Assembly: GCA_031263965.1 (NCBI GenBank)
Contig: JAISES010000430.1
Coordinates: 1-5,220, forward strand
DNA from: Prevotella sp.
GTDB lineage: Bacteria > Bacteroidota > Bacteroidia > Bacteroidales > Dysgonomonadaceae
Direction of reading: 5' to 3'
Length of the DNA stretch: 5,220 bases
Both the position numbers and the translations under genes were made by a program. The notes under the pieces were generated by a model that was given only the letters and a program-made list of their open reading frames with translations, was not told where the DNA came from and did not search any database. Shown here one piece after another: positions 1-5,220 of the stretch (position 1 is the stretch's first letter; the number at the start of each line of letters is the position of its first letter).

Positions 1-25
1 CTTCATAAAAATTGCTTTTAACACT

Positions 26-33
26 CAAATATA
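26..33 (-). promoter_or_regulatory. Candidate leftward -7 element (TATATTTG)
   Basis: Read on the minus strand, the sequence is TATATTTG, which fits the Bacteroidetes -7 consensus TAnnTTTG. The nearest upstream TTG (minus strand, 52-50) is 16 bases away, shorter than the usual 19-21. An ATG at minus-strand position 6 follows about 20 bases downstream, which would leave a short leader. The decamer CAAATATACC spanning this site (26-35) recurs exactly at 221-230. A CACTCAAA motif (22-29) overlaps it. Confidence 0.3.
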
Positions 34-199
34 CCTCTTTTTCCCAAAACAAGGAAATATTTACAGGCCTATTTTTATGAAAATCAGTTGGTTGATATTA
101 TTCAGCGAACCCTAAATACTATAAACCAGATCTTTTTCATAATAAAACAGTTTCTTAGATTTCAGACTTTCGTAATTATCGATTTATTCATTTATTCGC

Positions 200-208
200 T
201 TATCCACA
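200..208 (+). other. Perfect DnaA-box 9-mer (TTATCCACA)
   Basis: TTATCCACA is the high-affinity form of the DnaA box (consensus TTATNCACA). It lies in AT-rich noncoding DNA. I found no second exact copy nearby, and neither neighbouring gene has a replication role. A lone box could be a DnaA-titration or regulatory site, or chance: a given 9-mer on either strand is expected about 0.04 times in a window of this length. Confidence 0.3.
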
Positions 209-220
209 ATCAATATTGCA

Positions 221-251
221 CAAATATACCGGAAACATGGATATCTGTCAA
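221..251 (-). promoter_or_regulatory. Candidate leftward Bacteroidetes-type promoter
   Basis: On the minus strand TTG (251-249) is followed, after 20 bases, by TATATTTG (228-221). This matches the -33/-7 pattern of the Bacteroidetes primary sigma factor (TTG or TTTG, 19-21 bases, TAnnTTTG). Transcription would start near 215 and run left, giving a leader of roughly 200 bases before the ATG at position 6. It may be a second promoter for the gene expected beyond the left edge. It overlaps none of the repeat arms, but its -33 element ends one base from the arm starting at 252. Confidence 0.4.
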
Positions 252-308
252 TCACTCAAAAGGGTGTTTTATTTGAGTGAAAAAACTAAAATTCACCCTT
301 TTAGGTGA
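252..308. repeat. Overlapping inverted repeats, operator- or attenuator-like
   Basis: Two inverted repeats share an arm. The first pairs TCACTCAAA (252-260) with TTTGAGTGA (272-280), 9 of 9 bases, loop 11. The second pairs 252-266 with 294-308: TCACTCAAAAGGGTG against the complement TCACCTAAAAGGGTG, 13 of 15 bases including a perfect 9-base core (258-266 with 294-302), loop 27. The half-site TCACYYAAA therefore occurs three times: once direct at 252-260 and twice inverted, at 272-280 and 300-308, the last two 28 bases apart. The structures are mutually exclusive. The cluster ends 22 bases before the candidate -7 element of the kinase operon and its last half-site sits near where a -33 element would be. 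No T-tract follows either stem, so a plain terminator is less likely than a regulator-binding site. Confidence 0.55.
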
Positions 309-330
309 TAGTATTTTATAAGAAAAAGAA

Positions 331-338
331 TATCTTTG
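331..338 (+). promoter_or_regulatory. Candidate -7 element of the kinase-regulator operon (TATCTTTG)
   Basis: TATCTTTG fits TAnnTTTG exactly and lies 21 bases before the ATG at 360, implying a short leader. No good TTTG lies 19-21 bases upstream, where the sequence is instead just beyond the last half-site of the repeat cluster. This would suit a regulated promoter. The element contains the TTG at 336-338 that opens the longer reading frame, which argues against that TTG being the translation start. Confidence 0.45.
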
Positions 339-359
339 GTAAAACTAAATCATAACACT

Positions 360-2198
360 ATGAAAAAACTACTATTACTTCTTTTAATATCGTTTTTATA
401 TATTCACGCCTTTGGACAAGGACAGAATGTCGATTCACTTATAAATGTGCTTAACACACAAAAATTAAGTGCAGAAAAGAAAATGAGTTTATATAATGAT
501 ATATGCCTGATTTTTATGCAAAATGATTTGGACAAATTTATAATGTATACAGATAAAGGTTTGGAGCTTGCCGACAAAGAACAAGATAAAAGAATGCTTG
601 CAATCTTTTATGGTTTTTCGGGCATTTATCATTTCTATAAGGCAAATTATGATACTGCTCATAGTCTGTATGAAAAAGCTCTTGAATATGCGATAAAAAT
701 AGAAGATAAATTTTTAGAGGCAAAGCTATATTCTAACATAGCCTTATTATACAGTATGAAAGGTGATTATCATACTGAGATTGAATATAACCTGAAAGCC
801 CTGTCAATTTATGAAAAAATAGATGAAAAGAAAACTTTCATCACTCTATTGGTCAATATCGGGACAACTTACCGTTCACTATCCGAACACAAGAAAGCTC
901 TTTATTATTTTGACCGGGCAAATAAACTGGCTGAAGAAACGAACTATAATCATGGTAGACTTTTGGTATACTATGCCTATGCAAATGTGTATTATGATAA
1001 GAAGGATTTTGATAAAAGTCTGGAATATTATTTAAAATCGGAAAAGATAAGTAAAGAAGAAAACAATAAACATTTTGAAATACTATGTCTCCAATCTTTG
1101 TCTACTTTTTATTCTGAAGTTGAAAAATATCAAGATTTAAAAAAAGCAGAAGAATATGCGAATGAAAGTCTGGCGATTGCACTCGAATTCGGCGATCCCT
1201 TTAGAATCAGAGGCTCAAAACGTGTTTTAGCACATCTTTATAAGCAACAGCAACGCTATAAAGATTGTGATCTTTTAGCCTCCGAGGCTTGGGCGATAGA
1301 CTCAATCGATATTGACACAAGCTATGGATTAGCCTCAATGATCGTCATATCCAATATTCATTTGAATAATAAAGAGAAAGCGGAATATTTTTTCAATAAA
1401 TATATTGAATTAAATGGAGAAAAAAACAAAAAGAATTTGCAAGAAACACTTATTGGCCTGGAAGTCAAATACGAAACCGAAAAAAAAGAGTTGCAAATAG
1501 CTTCGCTTGAAAAAGAAAAACAGCTCTATACATGGCTTGGTATAGGAGGTGTTCTGTTTGCCATTACTTTAGGTATAGTATTGTGGCAAAACATACGGAA
1601 CATAAAAAAAGAAAAACAGTTGATCGCTACCCAATCCGTAATGAATGGAGAAATGAACGAACGCTCACGCCTGGCCCGTGATCTTCACGACCGTCTCAGT
1701 GGAAATCTCTCAGCCGTAAAAATAGAATTAAATAATGCCGAATCTTTACTGAATATCAGTGATAAACTGGATAGCTGCATTGACGAGATTCGCCGTGTAG
1801 CCCACAACCTGATGCCTGTCTCCCTGCAACATGGGGTTAAAGCAGCATTGGAAGATTTTGCCGCTCAGTTTCCTAATGTTCATTTCCATTTTTTTGGGGA
1901 GGATAGCCGTTTAGAAGAAAGGATGGAGTTTGTTATTTACTGTTGTGCCAATGAATTAATAAACAACTCCCTTAAACATTCGGAAGCCCTGAATATAAAT
2001 CTGCAACTGGTTCAGGATGACAAGCACCTCACACTAACCGTACAGGACGATGGCCGCGGATACGACGAAAAAGCTGTAAAGAAAGGGTTAGGGCTCCAAA
2101 ATATTTATGACAGGGTTACATCTTGCAATGGAAAGATCGATGTCGTATCATCGCCTGATAAAGGGACGGAGACGACTATCGAATTGAAAATAAAATAG
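360..2198 (+). CDS. TPR-containing sensor histidine kinase (HisKA_3 / NarX-DesK type)
   Basis: This is an inner-membrane sensor kinase of 612 residues that autophosphorylates a histidine and passes the phosphate to the regulator encoded next. The ATG at 360 gives a clear signal peptide (MKKLLLLLL..., to about residue 20), so I prefer it to the TTG at 336. Residues ~75-350 form about seven TPR repeats, predicted periplasmic. A charged coiled coil (~360-388) leads to one transmembrane segment (~390-409) and a short cytoplasmic linker. The HisKA_3 box has His443 in RDLHDRLSGN. The ATPase domain shows an N-box (NELINNSLKHS, from N531), DDGRGYD (563-569) and KGLGLQNIYDRV (575-586). The Gln five residues after the His, needed for phosphatase activity in DesK and NarX, is Gly448 here. 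By hand count the TPR half is about 23-30% G+C in sampled lines and the kinase half about 42-50%. The ligand is unknown. The class assignment is secure. Confidence 0.95.
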   Translation: MKKLLLLLLISFLYIHAFGQGQNVDSLINVLNTQKLSAEKKMSLYNDICLIFMQNDLDKFIMYTDKGLELADKEQDKRMLAIFYGFSGIYHFYKANYDTAHSLYEKALEYAIKIEDKFLEAKLYSNIALLYSMKGDYHTEIEYNLKALSIYEKIDEKKTFITLLVNIGTTYRSLSEHKKALYYFDRANKLAEETNYNHGRLLVYYAYANVYYDKKDFDKSLEYYLKSEKISKEENNKHFEILCLQSLSTFYSEVEKYQDLKKAEEYANESLAIALEFGDPFRIRGSKRVLAHLYKQQQRYKDCDLLASEAWAIDSIDIDTSYGLASMIVISNIHLNNKEKAEYFFNKYIELNGEKNKKNLQETLIGLEVKYETEKKELQIASLEKEKQLYTWLGIGGVLFAITLGIVLWQNIRNIKKEKQLIATQSVMNGEMNERSRLARDLHDRLSGNLSAVKIELNNAESLLNISDKLDSCIDEIRRVAHNLMPVSLQHGVKAALEDFAAQFPNVHFHFFGEDSRLEERMEFVIYCCANELINNSLKHSEALNINLQLVQDDKHLTLTVQDDGRGYDEKAVKKGLGLQNIYDRVTSCNGKIDVVSSPDKGTETTIELKIK

Positions 2199-2205
2199 CT
2201 GTATC

Positions 2206-2823
2206 ATGATAAATCTGCAAATTGTTGACGATCACAAGATGGTGGCCGAAAGCTTAAGTAAACTGATAAATGAATCGGGGGTAGCTAAAGTTACAAATGT
2301 ATATTACGATTTGAAATCGTGTCGTGAAGGGTTATCCGAAGAACTTCCGGATGTGTTTTTATTGGACATAGCCTTACCTGATGGTGATGGCGTGGACTTT
2401 TGTGCCGAGATAAAAAAGCAATATCCCAAACTAAAGATTATCATGCTCACAACTTACAAGGAATTTAATATTGCCAAGCGGGCTCTGCATAATGGGGCAT
2501 TAGGATATATCCTGAAAAATACCGAAAGCGAAGAAATGCTGGCGGGTATAGAAACTGTAAATAGAGGAGAACAGTTCCTCTGTGAAGAGATCGATGTTTT
2601 GCTGCAAGAGAAAAAGGACGAAGATACGGTTTGGCTTTCCAATCGTGAAAAAGAGATATTAAGATATATCGCTGACGGCTTAACAACAAATGAAATAGCA
2701 AAGACGATTTTTCGCAGTACAGAAAATGTACGCACTTTTCGAAGAAACCTACTCATAAAACTCAATGCTAAAAATATGGCTGAGTTAATAAAAAAAGGAT
2801 ATGAAATGAAACTGATTTGGTAA
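2206..2823 (+). CDS. NarL/FixJ-family response regulator (REC + LuxR-type HTH)
   Basis: This is a cytoplasmic transcription factor of 205 residues, the likely partner of the kinase. Its ATG is 7 bases after the kinase stop, so the two genes are almost certainly co-transcribed. The receiver domain (~1-120) has the acidic pair Asp8-Asp9, phospho-acceptor Asp54 in FLLDIALPDGDG, Thr82/Thr83 and Lys104, so all switch residues are present. The C-terminal HTH (~143-200) begins LSNREKEILRYIADGLTTNEIA and continues through ENVRTFRRNLLIKLNAKN, the GerE/LuxR pattern. In the recognition helix the commonly seen His of the TVxxHxxN pattern is Phe178. No Shine-Dalgarno sequence precedes the start. Length is normal for the family. 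Targets are unknown. Binding to the repeats at 252-308 (autoregulation) is possible but inferred. Confidence 0.95.
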   Translation: MINLQIVDDHKMVAESLSKLINESGVAKVTNVYYDLKSCREGLSEELPDVFLLDIALPDGDGVDFCAEIKKQYPKLKIIMLTTYKEFNIAKRALHNGALGYILKNTESEEMLAGIETVNRGEQFLCEEIDVLLQEKKDEDTVWLSNREKEILRYIADGLTTNEIAKTIFRSTENVRTFRRNLLIKLNAKNMAELIKKGYEMKLIW

Positions 2824-3137
2824 AGAATGGTTAATTACATCAAACCTAATCCTATTTTAAAATACGGGATAGTAACACAAATATAATCTTACACCTTTAC
2901 AGAATGAAGTAAATGAGAAAAGAAGATAAACTTGAGATCCGGCCGGAAAATATGTCGTCCGGTGTTAGCCATGTCTTAAGTTAATGACACTGCCGTCCCC
3001 CCAGATGGTATAAATATACCGTTTTCATAGATGTACACCCCTTATTGATAAAAAGCATATCCGTTGCGGACATCAGCCGCCAGAACTACATGCCAGTTAC
3101 CGGTGCGGAAACTTCAAGGCCCATCGGATTGAAATAC
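2824..3137. other. Convergent intergenic region with a composition break
   Basis: No convincing gene lies here. The left part (2821-2930) is about 25% G+C by hand count. The right part (2931-3137) is about 46%, similar to the glycosidase gene. On the minus strand, in frame with the glycosidase, reading continues past its TAA with further stops at 3114-3116, 3045-3047 and 2979-2981. The stretches between are protein-like (for example WHVVLAADVRNGYAFYQ), which could mean a decayed C-terminal extension or another gene's remnant, but short open stretches like these also occur by chance. A 23-codon plus-strand frame (2913-2984) begins MRKEDKLEIRPE and has no supporting signals. A small stem, CCGGA (2943-2947) with TCCGG (2958-2962), has no T-tract. 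Confidence 0.55.
2849..2870. terminator. Weak bulged hairpin after the two-component operon
   Basis: ATCC-TATT at 2849-2856 can pair with AATA-GGAT at 2861-2870, around the loop TTAA, with a two-base CG bulge at 2865-2866. It starts 26 bases after the regulator stop, a plausible place for operon termination. The stem is mostly A-T and no run of T follows on either strand, so it is not a classical intrinsic terminator. Confidence 0.2.
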
Positions 3138-5213
3138 TTATGGAGAGAGATTATCCGCTTTTTCCACAGAAACGTTTGCCGTTATCCGCGGTATCTCTAT
3201 CACCCGCTCGCCTGCCGTTATATCATACACGTATTCTTCGCCTTCAAAAAGCACTTTCAAGGTATAGGGTTTATCTGTTATAACTGTGATTTTAACTGGA
3301 TTCGACGCGTTTCCTCCGGTGCGGTCACAAGTAATGATGCTTGTAGTAACATCCGCCATACGCAAGTTCTCAATGCCGTGGCGGTCGGTACGGCGCAGGT
3401 CGTAAGTCAACACCTTATCTGCGCCGTTCATACGAAACCCCAATACATTTTCTATCAAAAGCGAGATGGAAAGTCCTGTCCAGCCCACGAAATCCTTGCG
3501 GCAATCAGCGGGTGGATTTGCCTCGTTAGTTCCCTGCTTGAAATTCCCATTAATCAGTTCGGCGGCATAGTTTTCCCACAACGTGCCGGTGGTCAGGTAC
3601 ACATTATAGAGTCCTTCCAAATATTTTTCCGTAGCTTCTTTGGCGAAAGCATTAGCGCCGACTTTTTCCAAACCTTTGATGGTCGCAAAATTCGTAGGCG
3701 CCCAAACAGCTCCCAGCCAGTAACCGCCGGTGTTGACATATTCGCTGTGCGATTTCGCCAAAGTCGGGAAAGGTATGGGTCTCCAAAACAGTTCAGGGTC
3801 TTGCAGATTGGCAATCAACAGAGAATCCTGATGTGGTGTAGTGATGCCAGCCAGCATCGGCCAAAAGGCGGCAATAGTTTTCCATGGTGTTTTGACGCCT
3901 ACCGTATTCACATCGAAATACAAACCTGCCGTTTCGTCCCACATATATTGATTGATGCGGGCGGCGATGTCGTTGGCTTTTTGCCTGTAAGACTCGGCTT
4001 TCCCTGTTTTGCCCAATTCGTCGCAAATCGTCGCGATGTTGTTGCATTGAATCACCATTTGGCAGGAAATATCTACCCAACCCACGTGATCGTTAGAATA
4101 GTGTCCATTGTTGCGCCCGCCGTCGCGCGGGGTGTTGTCCATACCCGACGATTGACCATTGCTCCAAAAGAGTTGGTGTGTTTTGTCGTAAGAGTTACGT
4201 CTGGTTTCTACAAACTCGAAATATTTTTCCAATACCGTCAGTACGGCGGCGAAACGCGATTTATCGCCGGTAGCTTTGTATGTTTCCACTTCTACCCAAG
4301 AGAACAGCGGCGGATTAATGAAGTTAGGATTAGTATCGTCACTCCAATAGTCGGTTCCGGCGCTTTCCGAAATCATTCGAGCGATAGCGCCGTTGTAACG
4401 CTGTTTGCAATAAAAATTATCTAAGGAATTGATACCCTGAAAAGCGGTATGCGCATATTTAGCAAACATCGTCATAAAAATAATGTCCCACTGATAGATG
4501 TAGGTATTGTCGAACGCTTCGTCGAAATAGTTGGACACGAAACCTGAATTTGCTTGCGGCTTTTTGATGTGGGAGTATGCAAGTTCCCAAGCATTGTTAT
4601 ACATAGAAACCCACTCGCTGTTGTCGGTCAGTACCGGTTTCGGCACAGCGTTCAGGAAATCGGCTTTAACAGGAATTACCGCGCCGTCGTAAGTTTTTTT
4701 ATCGAAATAAACGCCGCGTTCATCGGTGGAAATCGTTTCGTTACGGGCGTTCGGAGTACTGTCGTCATAGTTGCCGTTGAGTTGCCGGGGCGTTTTTACC
4801 CTGTACCACATTTCTTTGATTCTTGGCCCATTCGGCTGATCAAAGGAAAGGGTCAGACAGTCGGCATCGCGGAATACAAAATCCAGTACGTTATCGGCAC
4901 CGATAAAGCCGGGATTGGGCGACATTTCTATATGTTCCACATATTGGGAAGACGACAGGACATCGTATGTTCCATACGCTGTAACAAGCGAGGCATTATT
5001 AAATACGGCCAGGTTTGTAAACTTGCCGTCTTCATGGAATATTTTATGAAAACCCGTAGGGCTCAGTGCCAGCTTTGCATCATTATCCGCATTACCTGTT
5101 GATATATACATTCTCCAGATGCCGGCAAGAGACGGTTCATCTGTTTTTTCCTGTGCTGCGGCACCCTGATTGATGGTCAGTAATGCAGCGATAAACAAAA
5201 ATATTGTTCTCAT
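3138..5213 (-). CDS. Secreted DUF4488 + MGH1/GH63-like glycoside hydrolase
   Basis: The 691-residue protein is probably a periplasmic or surface glycosidase acting on an alpha-linked sugar. The exact substrate cannot be told. A Sec signal peptide ends near AAA-Q (residues 18-21). No lipobox Cys is seen. Residues ~29-141 match DUF4488 (LAGIWRMY, EDGKFTNL, GTYDVL, YVEHIE, NVLDFVF, EMWYRVK), a domain usually found alone in short Bacteroidales proteins. Residues ~195-595 form an (alpha/alpha)6-barrel of the GH63/GH37/MGH1-like type: YQWDIIFMTMF (240-250), SGMDNTPRDGG (356-366) with Asp359 as likely general acid, GGYWLGAVWAPTNF (496-509), LWENYAAE with Glu547 as likely base, and VGWTGLSISLL (576-586). 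A short beta-rich tail (~598-683) follows. The gene is convergent with the two-component operon and clearly more G+C-rich. The ATG leaves only 7 bases to the window edge, so its promoter and any sus-type neighbours are unseen. Fold is confident, EC activity is not. Confidence 0.9.
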   Translation of the reverse strand: MRTIFLFIAALLTINQGAAAQEKTDEPSLAGIWRMYISTGNADNDAKLALSPTGFHKIFHEDGKFTNLAVFNNASLVTAYGTYDVLSSSQYVEHIEMSPNPGFIGADNVLDFVFRDADCLTLSFDQPNGPRIKEMWYRVKTPRQLNGNYDDSTPNARNETISTDERGVYFDKKTYDGAVIPVKADFLNAVPKPVLTDNSEWVSMYNNAWELAYSHIKKPQANSGFVSNYFDEAFDNTYIYQWDIIFMTMFAKYAHTAFQGINSLDNFYCKQRYNGAIARMISESAGTDYWSDDTNPNFINPPLFSWVEVETYKATGDKSRFAAVLTVLEKYFEFVETRRNSYDKTHQLFWSNGQSSGMDNTPRDGGRNNGHYSNDHVGWVDISCQMVIQCNNIATICDELGKTGKAESYRQKANDIAARINQYMWDETAGLYFDVNTVGVKTPWKTIAAFWPMLAGITTPHQDSLLIANLQDPELFWRPIPFPTLAKSHSEYVNTGGYWLGAVWAPTNFATIKGLEKVGANAFAKEATEKYLEGLYNVYLTTGTLWENYAAELINGNFKQGTNEANPPADCRKDFVGWTGLSISLLIENVLGFRMNGADKVLTYDLRRTDRHGIENLRMADVTTSIITCDRTGGNASNPVKITVITDKPYTLKVLFEGEEYVYDITAGERVIEIPRITANVSVEKADNLSP

Positions 5214-5220
5214 TTGAAAT

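Larger units (their letters stand above)
1..359. other. AT-rich intergenic region, probably divergent promoter region
   Basis: No credible gene lies in this stretch. The only longer reading frame (88-276, plus) needs a TTG start and encodes an unremarkable peptide rich in Ile and Phe. The region contains promoter-like elements on both strands, a DnaA-box-like 9-mer at 200-208, a tandem repeat of ATTTATTC at 182-197, and an inverted-repeat cluster at 252-308. On the minus strand an ATG at 6-4, followed by an AAG codon, sits about 20 bases downstream of a promoter-like element. A leftward gene may therefore begin there, with nearly all of it outside the window. An 11-base inverted repeat, ATTTTTATGAA (71-81 plus; 12-2 minus), includes that ATG, but it is AT-rich and may be chance. 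Confidence 0.6.

Noticed and set aside
102..140. Minus-strand 12-codon frame beginning MKKIWFIVF
   Set aside because: It resembles the start of a signal peptide but stops after 12 codons and continues in no frame. It is too short to call a leader peptide without other signals.
88..276. 62-codon plus-strand reading frame upstream of the kinase
   Set aside because: It needs a TTG start, has no ribosome or promoter signal, overlaps the inverted-repeat cluster, and encodes a composition expected of AT-rich noncoding DNA.
336..359. N-terminal extension of the kinase from the TTG at 336
   Set aside because: The extension would put eight polar residues before a well-formed signal peptide that begins at the ATG at 360, and the TTG lies inside the candidate -7 element.
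2454..2765. Minus-strand frames opposite the response regulator
   Set aside because: They are antisense to an intact receiver-HTH protein and have no domain, promoter or partner gene of their own.
2878..2885. Minus-strand TATATTTG after the regulator as an antisense promoter
   Set aside because: It matches the -7 consensus but has no TTG or TTTG about 20 bases upstream, and the AT-rich context makes a chance match likely.
3045..4424. 459-codon plus-strand reading frame opposite the glycosidase
   Set aside because: It lies almost entirely antisense to a gene with clear conserved motifs, shows no recognisable domain, and is rich in Cys, His, Arg and Phe as is typical of antisense shadows. The same applies to 4554-5102 (plus).

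Overview
The window looks like chromosomal DNA of a Bacteroidales bacterium (Bacteroides, Parabacteroides or Dysgonomonas type). The reasons are a TPR-containing membrane histidine kinase paired with a NarL-type response regulator, a secreted glycoside hydrolase carrying the Bacteroidales-associated DUF4488 domain, promoter-like elements of the Bacteroidetes form TAnnTTTG, and start codons without Shine-Dalgarno sequences. The genus cannot be fixed from this sequence.

Layout: positions 1-359 hold no convincing gene. This AT-rich stretch has one promoter-like element pointing right, two pointing left (towards a gene that would lie beyond the left edge), a perfect DnaA-box 9-mer, and a cluster of overlapping inverted repeats at 252-308 just upstream of the right-facing promoter. 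Positions 360-2823 are a two-gene operon: a 612-residue sensor kinase with periplasmic TPRs, and 7 bases later a 205-residue response regulator. Positions 2824-3137 separate convergent genes and hold only weak hairpins. Its base composition changes sharply near 2931. Positions 3138-5213 (minus strand) encode a 691-residue secreted enzyme: signal peptide, DUF4488 domain, and an (alpha/alpha)6-barrel glycosidase of the GH63/GH37/MGH1-like type. Its promoter lies beyond the right edge.

How the genes work together: the kinase probably senses something in the periplasm through its TPR domain and phosphorylates Asp54 of the regulator, which then binds DNA through its LuxR-type HTH. The repeats at 252-308 are a possible autoregulatory operator, but this is inference. 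Nothing in the sequence ties the two-component system to the glycosidase. They are convergent and differ in base composition, so they may simply be neighbours.

I see no RNA gene, CRISPR array, insertion sequence or novel multi-gene system. The points most worth a second look are the overlapping repeats upstream of the kinase, the DUF4488-glycosidase fusion, and the composition break with a possible decayed reading frame downstream of the glycosidase.
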